Assembly: GCA_902786015.1 (NCBI GenBank)
Contig: CADAAU010000012.1
Span: 1-64,000 of the forward strand
Reading direction: 5' to 3'
Source of the DNA: an uncultured Coriobacteriaceae bacterium
GTDB lineage: Bacteria; Actinomycetota; Coriobacteriia; Coriobacteriales; Atopobiaceae
Length of the DNA: 64,000 nt
Below the pieces are notes generated by a model, which ran no database searches, was not told the origin of the DNA, and saw only the letters and a list, made by a program, of their open reading frames with translations. Shown in pieces: positions 18,915 to 28,377 of this stretch; the stretch's first letter is position 1; each line of letters opens with the position of its first letter. Made by a program: the position numbers and the translations under genes.

Positions 18915-19352
18915 CTACCTACCGGACGTGCGTGCCTGGACATAGTTGAACCTAAGGACCGCGTCCGCCTTTGACTCGGACGGCAAAAAGAGCTCGTCTC
19001 CATCGGCAAGGTCCACCGAATCAAGTCGATGCAACTCCTCAAAGGTGCCGTCCAGATGGCGTACCACAGTTCCATACAACGACGTGTCGGTAAGCATCAC
19101 AGCATGCTCGCCGACAATGGCCTCGATCTCTGCATGCAAGCGGCTCACGATAGACCCGGGACGATTTCCCACCACACAATCACCTTGCCGACCCACCGTC
19201 AGCAGAAACCACCCATCCTCATCCTCAGAAAGCTCCGCAAACCGATAGGTGTGCAGCGCCTGTCCAATTTCGTCATACAGCGAGAAGCCCACGACCTCAC
19301 GCGGACCTGCCGCATGCTGCACACTCGGATCATATACCGGCGTCTGTGGCAT
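18915..19352 (-). CDS. Small FHA-domain protein
   Basis: 145 residues that are essentially one FHA domain: LLTVGRQGDCVV for the GR strand, SRLHAEIEAI for the S-x-x-H phosphate-binding turn and YGTVVRHLDG near the distal loop. The S-x-x-H is intact, so phosphothreonine binding is plausible. ATG 19352 has GGGAGG upstream and overlaps the end of the preceding gene by 23 bases, which points to translational coupling. Confidence 0.8.
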   Translation of the reverse strand: MPQTPVYDPSVQHAAGPREVVGFSLYDEIGQALHTYRFAELSEDEDGWFLLTVGRQGDCVVGNRPGSIVSRLHAEIEAIVGEHAVMLTDTSLYGTVVRHLDGTFEELHRLDSVDLADGDELFLPSESKADAVLRFNYVQARTSGR

Positions 19353-20424
19353 AAGAACCTCCCGTTGGCTTTGTGGCAACGTACTTATACAAATGCTCAA
19401 ACCTCAAGACAGCACCCATGTCATAGCTTGGGAACGTACCCTCACCCGGGGGCAACGGTGCCAGCCAGAGCTCGTCACCAGGGCTCAGGGGCTCAGTCTC
19501 CCCCGACATTCTCATGAATCGCACCGATGAGTCCGCCACGTGCATGACCGTCGTTCCGTTTGAAGACGAGAGGTTCTTGACTATCCATCCAGACTCATCT
19601 GACGTGGGAAGTATGCACGCATGCATGCCCGACACGTACGACGGGACATTTGGTGCATGCCAGGGCACGTAGGCCACATCATCACGTGGATCGCGTCCTA
19701 TCGTTACCACCGAGCCCATTTCGAAACCGAGGTCGTTGGCGGGAACGAGCATACTGTGCTCGTCCTCCACGAGCTGAATGAGCGAGAAGCCATCCATGAC
19801 CTTCGAGAAGCCTCCGCCCATACCTTGAGGAGTGACGGCATTCGTGCCGAGCATGAGCGATGTCGCAGCAGGCCCCAGAAGCACGGCTACCAAAAGCGTC
19901 TTGTACGTCTCCTTTACCAGGGAGGCCCCGCTTAGCCCCGCGCACATTGCATTCACGCAATCGCTCAGGTCACCAGCTCCGTATTCCTCCTCGTACGCCA
20001 TACACGTGTTTTTACAAAGAGCGGACTTTGGCCCCACCTCCGCACGCTCGAGTGCCTCGCGCAGAATCAGACAGTCATCGCCCTTGTCCCACAGCCTGTC
20101 AATTGCGGAGGCCAGCACACGCATCGAGACCTCACTGTCTGGAGCGCCAATAAACTCGTAACCGCCGCGCGCCTTACGACGGATGAGGTTGCTCGACGCA
20201 TCCCCTCCTGCGGAGGCAATCATGCGTGCAATGGTTGACTTGTGATACCAGAAGGTACCCTTGCTCTCGTCGAAGATGCGTAGGTAACGGCTCGCCTGCG
20301 ACGTGTCCTGTTGGCCCGTTATGAGAAAGACGATGTCTCCCTTTCTAAAGCGCTTGCCCCCCACGTCTGTAATGCTCTTGCGCAGGTCTTCCACGAACCT
20401 GCCGAACAACGTAAGCTTATGCAC
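19330..20424 (-). CDS. FHA-domain protein with unassigned N-terminal domain
   Basis: 364 residues. The C-terminal third is an FHA domain (VVTIGRDPRDDV, SYVSGMHACI, SSSNGTTVM), with N-G-T and the S-x-M-H turn present. The N-terminal about 220 residues I do not recognise: they hold a basic, mixed alpha/beta start (KGDIVFLITGQQD) and a helical part with several Cys and an Ala/Leu-rich segment. The GTG start at 20424 follows AGGGGG; GTG 20442 is possible. It is the first gene of the FHA-kinase-phosphatase block. Confidence 0.65.
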   Translation of the reverse strand: MHKLTLFGRFVEDLRKSITDVGGKRFRKGDIVFLITGQQDTSQASRYLRIFDESKGTFWYHKSTIARMIASAGGDASSNLIRRKARGGYEFIGAPDSEVSMRVLASAIDRLWDKGDDCLILREALERAEVGPKSALCKNTCMAYEEEYGAGDLSDCVNAMCAGLSGASLVKETYKTLLVAVLLGPAATSLMLGTNAVTPQGMGGGFSKVMDGFSLIQLVEDEHSMLVPANDLGFEMGSVVTIGRDPRDDVAYVPWHAPNVPSYVSGMHACILPTSDESGWIVKNLSSSNGTTVMHVADSSVRFMRMSGETEPLSPGDELWLAPLPPGEGTFPSYDMGAVLRFEHLYKYVATKPTGGSYATDAGI

Positions 20425-20529
20425 GATTCCCCCTGCCAACACGATGAATCAGCAGCCTTAAGCCTAGCATAACCCACGCAATGTGATGCCTTAGTTTGTA
20501 CATCTGTCAACGTAGTGTATGGAACAGAA

Positions 20530-20604
20530 CTGTTCATTCTGGAGGCAATCGATGGGGATACTCCCCTTTCCCTTACAAGTAAAGGGGAGTATCCCCATCG
20601 ATTG
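20530..20604 (+). repeat. MITE-like interspersed repeat, copy C
   Basis: Left end CTGTTCATTCTGGAGG, then a 24-base arm (20546-20569) mirrored perfectly at 20581-20604 with an 11-base loop. The core is the GGGGATACTCCCC unit. The second arm touches the stop codon of the ABC fusion gene with no spacer, so a transcript of that gene would fold this hairpin right after translation ends. The right-hand flank of the family is missing. Confidence 0.8.
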
Positions 20605-23600
20605 TTAGTCGCTCCGAAGGGCTTCGACGGGATCGGCCTTCGCCGCCTTGCGCGCAGGAAGCAGGCCGGCAACGAACGAGAGGAACACGCTCACCCCTAT
20701 GAGGATGAACGCCGCCTCCACGGGCAGGCGAGCCACCCGCTCGACGTCAAAGTTCGCTTCCACGATGATGTTGGCGGGTATGCAGCCGAGCACCGTGAGC
20801 GACACACCCATGATTCCCGAAACAAAACCCTCGATGACTGTCTCGGCATTAAACACACGGCTCACGTCACCCTTACTTGCGCCTATGGAGCGCAGGATGC
20901 CAATCTCCTTCCGGCGTTCCAGTACACTAATGTAAGTAATGACGCCAATCATGATGGAACTCACCACGAGCGAAATAGCAACAAAGGCAATAAGCACGTA
21001 ACTGATCATGTTGACGATATCGGTCACTGAGGTCATGAGGGCACCCACTAGATCCGTGTAAGTGATTGCCTTGTCTTCCTCCCCCTTTGCGTTCATTTCA
21101 TCGTTGTACGTGTCTAGAATCTGGATGACGCTGCTCTTTGATTCGAAGTCAATAGGATAGATGTCGATTTCGGACGGGACCTCCTCCTTGGCATAACCAA
21201 GTTGCGTTAGGTTTTTTGAATAGGTCGCGCGTTCCGTGCTCATGAGCGCCTGCATGAGTTCGGCAAGTTCCTTCTCTCCCATGTTGGACTCGAACGCTTC
21301 GGCAAACTTCTCTTCGTCGATGCGCATGGACCCCATCATGTCTTCCATAAACGACGTCATTGAGTCCGCAAGGGCTGTCTGAAGCGAGGACGAGAGCCGA
21401 TCCCCAATTGCGGTGCCTATGGCCGTGAAGTAAGACCCCATCACCTGCTCAAAGTACGAGCCCAAAACCCCCGAGGTCACCGAGGACAGCACATCTCCGA
21501 GCTGAGCAGTAATCTGTTTCGCCACCTCATTGCCCACCTGCTCGCCAACCTGCTCGGCCACTTGAACTCCCAACTGGCCGACCGCGCGCTGCGCATCGTT
21601 GCCCAGCTTCTCGCGGGTCTCTTCGTCGAGCGAGCTCCACGCCTCCTCGCCAGACCGAGCTCGCACCTGTTCTTGCAACCTGCTCGCAATGAGCTGCTGG
21701 TCCGCCTCGCTAAAGCTCACGGCTCCATTGAGCCCAGCGAGGATGGCTTGAGCTTCGTCTGTCACCAGATAGTCACTCACGGCTTGGTCCATAGCCTCGC
21801 GATTGGTGGGGTCCACGGGATGCGCGGCAAGATAGCGCGCAAGACCGGCTTGCAGAGCTGTCACTGTATTTGCTAGCGCGGAAGAGTCCACGCGTGGCGT
21901 CACGCCGGCAAAGAGCTCACGCGTATCGATGGTCGACAGGTCGGGTGCAAGCGCAGCCATGACCTCAGGAGAAAACAAGGTTGATGTGTCCACGCCACTC
22001 AGATCAACCTTCGACATGTCAATTTGCGAAAAGTCCACATTCGAAAGGTCAATCTGCAAGTTCGAGAGGCCTTCCATAGAGGATGCCATGGTGCTGGGGT
22101 CGATCTCGGGCATCGAGAAGGCCCACGGATCGATTGAGTTTGCCAGATCAGACATGTCTAGTGCGCTCTCAAGTCCCGAGAAGTCAAGCGCCGAAAGGTC
22201 AAGCGCGTCGGTATCGACCGTGAACGCCTCCGCCATCTTGTCCTCGTCTATTTTGAACAGCGTGGACATGTCGAGCTTGTTGGATCGCTCCTCGGCCTCG
22301 TCGTCGAACGACTTGCCGCTAAACACGTTGACGTCTTTGTGCGCAAGCTGGTCCTTGACGATCTTTGACTCGGCCGCCTGTTCCATCAGCCAACTCGTCA
22401 GCTGCGGTGTATAGTAGATTCCCATACTCATGGTCGAGGCGTCCACGTCCTCCCGGCGTTGGACGATGCCTACCACCTTGAGCTGTTGCGCATCCTTTAC
22501 CAGCGACTTTATGTACTTCTTGTCGTCGGTCTTCTTGGTCCATACGTCGTGCTCGTCATCACGTTTATAGAGTTTTGCCGCAGGCACCACTCTGAACTTC
22601 CTCGACATGATCTGGTCGAGCGTAAAGGTGAGCTCGTCCTCAGGCGCTCCCACCTCTTCGCCCTTCGAAAAGCTGTCGACCATTTCCTTGAGTTCCTTAC
22701 GATCGCGCAGTCCCATGGCATAGCTCATGAAGTCAGACATCGTTCCACGGGGCGAAAGAACGACCAGCAGTTCGTCCTTCTCTTTGGGCCATCGACCCGC
22801 ACGGATGTCGAACTGATTCTCGACGATCGAGAGGTCCTTTGGCATCTGGTCAAACACGTTCGTGGAAAAGCTCGACGAAAACGCCGACGAGCTACCAAAT
22901 CCGAGCGACTCAAACGTGGTGTCGGGATTGACCTGCACGGCTTCCTTTTTCACGTCATCCAAAAACACTTGTGGCGTCACGTCGTACGAATACTCTATGT
23001 CCTGAACGTATTTGCTTATGCCACCACCATCCTCCTCAATATAGGCTTTGAGCGCCCCCAAGTCGTTGTTTCCCACGCTGCCAAACATGGTTCCCACCAT
23101 GCGTGACTCGATGACCTTGTTTTTGTCGGCAGCCTCGTCCGACTCGAGCTCCTCCTGCTGCCCCTGCACGTCCATGATCATTGACGTCATATCGAACCCG
23201 GACTTCATGATTTGAAGTGGATACACCGAAAGCGTCTCTTCCTCGACCTCTTTGATGTAGGCGTTGACCCCATTGGCAAGCGAAAGGATCGCCGCAATGC
23301 CGATGATGCCGATGGATCCGGCAAAGGCGGTCATGAGCGTTCGGCCCTTCTTTGTCATGAGGTTGTTGAACGACAGGGCAAGCGCCGTCAAAAAGCTCAT
23401 GGACGTGCGCTTGGGTGGCTTTGCATCGCGCATATCCTCCAGATCCGGCAAAAACGGGTCCGAGTCATCGCGAATACGTCCGTCAGCCAGCTCAACGATT
23501 CGCGTGGAATACTGGCGCGCAAGTTCCGGATTATGCGTGACCATTATTACCAGTCGGTCATCTGCCACCTCGCGCAAGAGATCCATGACCTGTACGGACG

Positions 23601-24126
23601 TCTTTGAGTCTAGCGCGCCCGTCGGCTCGTCTGCCAAAAGAATCTCGGGGTCATTGATAAGGGCACGTGCAATGGCAACGCGTTGCATCTGACCACCCGA
23701 AAGCTGACTCGGTCTCTTGTCTACGTGATCTCCAAGGCCCACCTCAGTCAGAGCCTGCCGTGCGCGCTCTCGGCGCTCCGACGCGCTCACTCCCGAGAGC
23801 GTGAGCGCGAGCTCCACGTTTGACAAGATAGTCTGATGCGGAATGAGGTTGTAGCTTTGGAACACGAAGCCGATGCGATTATTACGATAGGCGTCCCAAT
23901 CCCGATCACGATACTCTCGTGTGGAAACGCCGTCGATGACCAAATCTCCTGAGTCGAAGTGATCCAACCCGCCAATTACGTTGAGCATGGTCGTTTTGCC
24001 GGATCCAGAGGGACCCAATATGGACACGAATTCGTTGTCCCTAAATGCGAGACTTACATCATCGAGAGCAACCTGTGTAAACGAATTGGTGGTATATGAC
24101 TTGCACACATGCTCAAGCTGAAGCAT
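20605..24126 (-). CDS. ABC transporter with fused ATPase and FtsX-type permease
   Basis: 1173 residues. The N-terminal about 230 are a MacB-type ATPase ([35 protein letters not shown]). A membrane segment follows at about 270, then a very long extracytoplasmic region to about 1020, then three membrane segments with an FtsX signature (ERRKEIGILRSIGASK) and the C-terminal ARKAAKADPVEALR. Within the outside region at about 640-730 there is a run of five-residue units (DLSNV, DFSQI, DMSKV, DLSGV), and later a helical Gln/Glu part. ATG 24126 has GGGAGG 5 bases upstream. It is likely a MacB-like efflux or envelope-remodelling machine; the substrate is unknown. Confidence 0.85.
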   Translation of the reverse strand: MLQLEHVCKSYTTNSFTQVALDDVSLAFRDNEFVSILGPSGSGKTTMLNVIGGLDHFDSGDLVIDGVSTREYRDRDWDAYRNNRIGFVFQSYNLIPHQTILSNVELALTLSGVSASERRERARQALTEVGLGDHVDKRPSQLSGGQMQRVAIARALINDPEILLADEPTGALDSKTSVQVMDLLREVADDRLVIMVTHNPELARQYSTRIVELADGRIRDDSDPFLPDLEDMRDAKPPKRTSMSFLTALALSFNNLMTKKGRTLMTAFAGSIGIIGIAAILSLANGVNAYIKEVEEETLSVYPLQIMKSGFDMTSMIMDVQGQQEELESDEAADKNKVIESRMVGTMFGSVGNNDLGALKAYIEEDGGGISKYVQDIEYSYDVTPQVFLDDVKKEAVQVNPDTTFESLGFGSSSAFSSSFSTNVFDQMPKDLSIVENQFDIRAGRWPKEKDELLVVLSPRGTMSDFMSYAMGLRDRKELKEMVDSFSKGEEVGAPEDELTFTLDQIMSRKFRVVPAAKLYKRDDEHDVWTKKTDDKKYIKSLVKDAQQLKVVGIVQRREDVDASTMSMGIYYTPQLTSWLMEQAAESKIVKDQLAHKDVNVFSGKSFDDEAEERSNKLDMSTLFKIDEDKMAEAFTVDTDALDLSALDFSGLESALDMSDLANSIDPWAFSMPEIDPSTMASSMEGLSNLQIDLSNVDFSQIDMSKVDLSGVDTSTLFSPEVMAALAPDLSTIDTRELFAGVTPRVDSSALANTVTALQAGLARYLAAHPVDPTNREAMDQAVSDYLVTDEAQAILAGLNGAVSFSEADQQLIASRLQEQVRARSGEEAWSSLDEETREKLGNDAQRAVGQLGVQVAEQVGEQVGNEVAKQITAQLGDVLSSVTSGVLGSYFEQVMGSYFTAIGTAIGDRLSSSLQTALADSMTSFMEDMMGSMRIDEEKFAEAFESNMGEKELAELMQALMSTERATYSKNLTQLGYAKEEVPSEIDIYPIDFESKSSVIQILDTYNDEMNAKGEEDKAITYTDLVGALMTSVTDIVNMISYVLIAFVAISLVVSSIMIGVITYISVLERRKEIGILRSIGASKGDVSRVFNAETVIEGFVSGIMGVSLTVLGCIPANIIVEANFDVERVARLPVEAAFILIGVSVFLSFVAGLLPARKAAKADPVEALRSD

Positions 24127-24318
24127 GGTGACCTCCCGGCGATGCCCATTTGCCACTTCTTGAATTAACTCATATTACAGAAAAGTACATCGCAAATTTA
24201 CATGTATGCGACGTAACTCTTAGAATTAACAGTTCGCCCGCATTTCATTCCGCTCACACACCTGAGTTCTAGTTTTATACTATTATAGTCGGGTTACAAA
24301 TCGAAGAGCGAGGTTCAC

Positions 24319-26484
24319 ATGGCACAACGCAGGAATCGCCCGAGCGGCGAAAGAGCCGCAAGGAGATCGCGACCCGCAAATACTCAAAGACAGCCGCGGA
24401 GGAACCGTGCTCCGCAGGAAAGAGAGCCTCGATCAGCCGATCGAGGCACAGGGCGAAAGGCAGAGCGCACAAACAATAGGCAATCCGGTGGCAGAATCAT
24501 GTCACTTGAGGGTTTGCGCGCAGTCGCAATCATCGCCATTGTCTTTTATCACCTTTCGGTTTCTTGGCTTCCCAGTGGACATCTGGGCGTGGTCCTCTTT
24601 CTTGTACTCTCGGGATATCTTGCGTCCGCCAGCATACTTAGGGCACTTCGGCGCGAAGGTCTTACTTCGGTTCCCAAGCTGTGGCTCAAGCGAGTTGTGC
24701 GTATCTGGCCCCCCATGGTGCTGATGATCATTGTTACGGTGGCTGCCTGCGCACTATTCAACCATATATTGCTCACGAAGCTGCGACCAGACCTTCTCCC
24801 CTCGCTCTTATTTGCAAACAATTTGGGCGCCATCATCCGCGGAGCATCCTACTTCGACAATCTGGGCGGCACCTCGCCCCTCACGCATCTTTGGTATTTG
24901 GGTATTGACATGCAGTTCTTTGTGGTATGGAGCGTCCTGGCTGGCATGCTCTGCACGAACGGTCGCCCAAATCGCCTCGCCCGCATGGTTGCGCTCGCCC
25001 TCGCCTTGGTTTCTGCCATCCTTATGGCTGTTCTCTACGACCCAAACGGCGACCCAACTCGCGTTTATTATGGGCTCGACACTCGGGCCTTCGCGCCGTT
25101 GCTTGGCGCATGGCTTGGGCTTGCATGGCCTCTGGGCGGCAGGCCGTTACGCCTTGACGCGGCACGCCATACCGTTCGCAGCGTTCCGCTCGTGCTCTTG
25201 GGGCCAATCGCTCTAGCGGGGCTCGTCGTGATGATGGTGCTGTGCCCCAACACCTCTCCCTTCCTCTATAGGGGCGGTATGCTGCTGGCATCCCTGCTCT
25301 CTGTGGTACTCATTGCAGGTTGTCTGGAAACCAAGTCACCGCTCGCACGCATCCTTTCCCAGCGTCCATTCACCTGGATTGGCGAACACTCATTTGGCAT
25401 CTATCTGTGGCATTTCCCGCTCTTTCAACTCTTTAGAGTGACGAGAAGCGACACGTCACCCCTACTCGTCATTCTCGCGGTCGTTCTATCGGTAGTTCTT
25501 TCCGACCTCTCGCTCCGCTTTGTGGAGCAGCCGATTTCGCAGGGACGTATTCCCTTCATCCCGCGTACGGCATCGGGCAGGCGCGGAACGACTCCTAACT
25601 ACCTTGCATGGGTCCCCGCCGGGGCGCTTGCCCTCATCCTAGCCGGTGGCGTCACCGGACTCGCCATTATCCCCGAAGAGACGGCCGTTCCAGAAGGAGC
25701 TATAAAGAGCACTGGAGAAGGTGCCGCCACCGCCGTTGATCTCTCGTCACGCAAGCGAGAGGTCACCGACGACGATTCCAGCTCATCGTCAAACAAAGAT
25801 TCAGATGACAAATCGAGCAAGGACAAGGACACGTCTAGCAGTAAAAAGAAGACCACGGTCGATAAGACCGACGTCGAGGAACCCATCGTGCTCAAGGCGT
25901 CATCCGCAAGCGTCAAAAAGGGCTTGTACACGCCCATCGTCATTGCCGACTCCGTTGCTGGTGACGCAGCATGGTGTTTTGAGGAGCGTATTCCAGACGG
26001 CTTCGTCGATAGCTATGTGGGACGACAACCCAGTCAGGCCGTTGATGTCCTCGAACAGTACATCGACCAAGGAGTTGTGGGTGACATAGTGGTTCTGGCG
26101 TCTTTCTCCAACATGCCAGCAACCGAAAGCGACCTAAATAAGATACTGAAGCTGTGTGAAGACCGGACGTTATTCATCGTTAATGTACGCATCCCCGAAA
26201 CCGAGGAAGAACAAATCAACAATATACTCGCCAAGTTTGCAAAAAACAACGACAACGTAGAGCTCATCGACTGGCACTCCTATTCCGACGAGCATGACAA
26301 CTGGTTCTACGCCGACGCAACGCATCTCGACTCCAAGGGTCAGGAACCCTATGTAAATCTCATCACGCACGCTATCGCCGAGAAATTCGAGGAATCAGGT
26401 GGCGAGGTGCTCACCGAAGACGAGGCCGAGGAAAAAGGCGTTACCGCAGGAAAGTCACTGGTCGTAGACCCATCGGAGAAGTAG
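24319..26484 (+). CDS. OatA-like acyltransferase 3 with C-terminal SGNH domain
   Basis: 721 residues. A basic N-terminal tail of about 60 residues precedes an acyltransferase-3 membrane domain (SLEGLRAVAIIAIVFYHL, THLWYLGIDMQFFV, FGIYLWHFPLF). After the last helix a Ser/Asp/Lys linker leads to an SGNH-like domain with VIADSVAGD for the nucleophile block and DATHLDSKGQ for the Asp-His block. This is the plan of OatA, which O-acetylates peptidoglycan muramic acid and gives lysozyme resistance. The nucleophile block reads ADS instead of GDS. An internal ATG at 24499 is an alternative start. Confidence 0.85.
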   Translation: MAQRRNRPSGERAARRSRPANTQRQPRRNRAPQEREPRSADRGTGRKAERTNNRQSGGRIMSLEGLRAVAIIAIVFYHLSVSWLPSGHLGVVLFLVLSGYLASASILRALRREGLTSVPKLWLKRVVRIWPPMVLMIIVTVAACALFNHILLTKLRPDLLPSLLFANNLGAIIRGASYFDNLGGTSPLTHLWYLGIDMQFFVVWSVLAGMLCTNGRPNRLARMVALALALVSAILMAVLYDPNGDPTRVYYGLDTRAFAPLLGAWLGLAWPLGGRPLRLDAARHTVRSVPLVLLGPIALAGLVVMMVLCPNTSPFLYRGGMLLASLLSVVLIAGCLETKSPLARILSQRPFTWIGEHSFGIYLWHFPLFQLFRVTRSDTSPLLVILAVVLSVVLSDLSLRFVEQPISQGRIPFIPRTASGRRGTTPNYLAWVPAGALALILAGGVTGLAIIPEETAVPEGAIKSTGEGAATAVDLSSRKREVTDDDSSSSSNKDSDDKSSKDKDTSSSKKKTTVDKTDVEEPIVLKASSASVKKGLYTPIVIADSVAGDAAWCFEERIPDGFVDSYVGRQPSQAVDVLEQYIDQGVVGDIVVLASFSNMPATESDLNKILKLCEDRTLFIVNVRIPETEEEQINNILAKFAKNNDNVELIDWHSYSDEHDNWFYADATHLDSKGQEPYVNLITHAIAEKFEESGGEVLTEDEAEEKGVTAGKSLVVDPSEK

Positions 26485-26499
26485 CGCCTTGCTCGAAGC

Positions 26500-26532
26500 G
26501 CGGAACAAAACTCCCGGGGAGTTTTGTTCCGC
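26500..26532. terminator. Perfect hairpin after the OatA-like gene
   Basis: 14-base arms (GCGGAACAAAACTC and its complement) around a CCGGG loop, 15 bases after the stop. There is no T-run behind it on either strand, so it may be a processing or insulation hairpin rather than a classical terminator. Confidence 0.5.
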
Positions 26533-26645
26533 TACCGAAACGCATACGACCAACCGCCCAATTGTTTGAGACCGCCCCGAGCAAGGCAGCTCAAAGGGAG
26601 TACACTACTTTTGTATGCTTGCGGCGAAAAGCGAAGGAGATTATC

Positions 26646-28196
26646 GTGTTGGACTTGCTTATTGATTTTGTCTTGGCCTTGATGCCAATCTTATGGCTCG
26701 TGCTCGCACTTTGCGGCATGAAGATGGAAGCATGGAAGGCAAGCCTCGGCGCCTTGATTGTGGCCGGCGTGCTCGCCATGGCAAAATGGCACATGACGCC
26801 GTTTAACGCGCTAACTGCCGCACTCGAGGGCATGGCCATGGCCATTTGGCCCATTGTCATCGTCATAATCGCAGCAGTCTTTACCTACAACCTCACCGTA
26901 CACACCGGTGCCATGGAAACCATCAAGGGAATGCTTACCTCGGTATCGAGCGACATGCGCGTCCTCGTCCTTCTTATAGGTTGGTGCTTTGGTGGATTCC
27001 TTGAGGGAATGGCAGGCTTCGGAACGGCCGTAGCAATTCCCGCCTCAATGTTGATGGCACTGGGCTTCGATCCCATCACCGCCATACTCGCCTGTCTTGT
27101 AAGCAATGGCGTGCCCACCATGTTTGGCTCCATCGGCATTCCCACTACGACCCTTGCAAGCATAACGGGTCTTGATCCCACCAACCTTGCACTCACGCAG
27201 GCACTGCAAGTTGCGCCGTTTGTTCTTGCAACGCCCTTCCTCATGGTCATGATCGTAGGTGGAGGTCCAAAGGCCCTCAAGGGCGTTATCCCCATCACTC
27301 TGATTACTGGCCTCGCTGTCTGCATCCCCGAGATTGCCGCCGCAGCTTTCATCGGCGCCGACCTTCCCATGGTCGTTGCCTCCGTTGTAGCCCTTGTCGT
27401 CACATTCGTCGTCGCACTCAAGATGAAGAAGCCCGTTCCACCCGAGTACGCACTCGAGACACCCAAGCAGGAAGAAGCCCTCACGCCAAAGACTGCACTC
27501 ACCGCTTGGGCACCTTTCATTCTCATCTTTGTGATACTGGTTCTTACCTCCAAGCTCGTTCCCTTCATCAACGGACCACTCTCGTCCATCAAGACCACTG
27601 TAAACATCTATCAGGGAGACCCCAACGCGACACTCACGTTTACCTGGATCAACACACCAGGCGTTCTCATCCTCATTTGCGGCATCATAGGAGGTCTCAT
27701 TCAGGGTTGCCCCTTTGGCGAGATGATGGGTGTTCTGTGGTCAACATGCAAGCAGATGTCAAAGACGATTCTTACGATGCTTGCCGTTCTTGGCTGCGCA
27801 AAGATCATGGGTTATTCGGGCATGATTGCCAGTATCGCGGCGTTCTTTGTTGGAACGCTTGGAGGCCTGTATCCCCTTATGGCGCCCGTTCTGGGAGCTC
27901 TTGGAACCTTCGTTACGGGTTCTGGCACCTCAAGCGAAGTCTTGTTTGGATCGGTTCAGCAACAGGCGGCACAGGCCATCGGGGCAAACGAGTACTGGCT
28001 CTGCGCGGCGAACTCGCTCGGCGTTTCCGCAGGCAAGATGCTATCGCCACAGTCCATCGCCATCGGAACCGCAGCCTGTGGTCTTATGGGCAAGGACGGC
28101 GAGGTGCTCGGCAAGGTCGCTCCGTTTGCCTTTGGCTTCGTCATCGTGATGGCAGTGTTCATTCAGGTCGGCGTCATGATGGGACTCGGTTTCTAG
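26646..28196 (+). CDS. lctP: L-lactate permease (LctP/LldP family)
   Basis: 516 residues, polytopic, with family features: a hydrophobic first helix, GWCFGGFLEGMAGFGTAVAIPASML, SNGVPTMFGSIGIPTTT, and near the C terminus GTFVTGSGTSSEVLFGSVQQQAA. The family imports lactate or glycolate with protons. GTG 26646 has GAAGGAG 6 bases upstream; an ATG 84 bases earlier lacks a site and would add a non-hydrophobic tail. The gene stands alone between two hairpins. Lactate racemase maturation genes larB and larC lie 3 to 5 kb away. Confidence 0.92.
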   Translation: MLDLLIDFVLALMPILWLVLALCGMKMEAWKASLGALIVAGVLAMAKWHMTPFNALTAALEGMAMAIWPIVIVIIAAVFTYNLTVHTGAMETIKGMLTSVSSDMRVLVLLIGWCFGGFLEGMAGFGTAVAIPASMLMALGFDPITAILACLVSNGVPTMFGSIGIPTTTLASITGLDPTNLALTQALQVAPFVLATPFLMVMIVGGGPKALKGVIPITLITGLAVCIPEIAAAAFIGADLPMVVASVVALVVTFVVALKMKKPVPPEYALETPKQEEALTPKTALTAWAPFILIFVILVLTSKLVPFINGPLSSIKTTVNIYQGDPNATLTFTWINTPGVLILICGIIGGLIQGCPFGEMMGVLWSTCKQMSKTILTMLAVLGCAKIMGYSGMIASIAAFFVGTLGGLYPLMAPVLGALGTFVTGSGTSSEVLFGSVQQQAAQAIGANEYWLCAANSLGVSAGKMLSPQSIAIGTAACGLMGKDGEVLGKVAPFAFGFVIVMAVFIQVGVMMGLGF

Positions 28197-28221
28197 GCCG
28201 AGTTTCATATTGTTATCTCTA

Positions 28222-28263
28222 CCGGCATCGCGTCTTGAACTAGGCGCGATGCCGGTTTTTGTT
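28222..28263 (+). terminator. Rho-independent terminator of lctP
   Basis: 11-base perfect arms CCGGCATCGCG / CGCGATGCCGG with a 12-base loop, followed by TTTTTGTTTTT, 25 bases after the lactate permease stop. Confidence 0.92.
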
Positions 28264-28377
28264 TTTGGATTCAACCGTAGATGTGGCATATTGTGACGAG
28301 AATAGAAAAAGCGGATAGCTCCACCAAGAAATGCAGTATAGTGAAGGGTACGTTGAGCCCATCGAAAGGGGAATGAA

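Noticed and set aside
20395..20545. TTGACA-like box upstream of the FHA block as promoter
   Set aside because: No -10 box at 16 to 18 bases from it; I could not choose between weak candidates.
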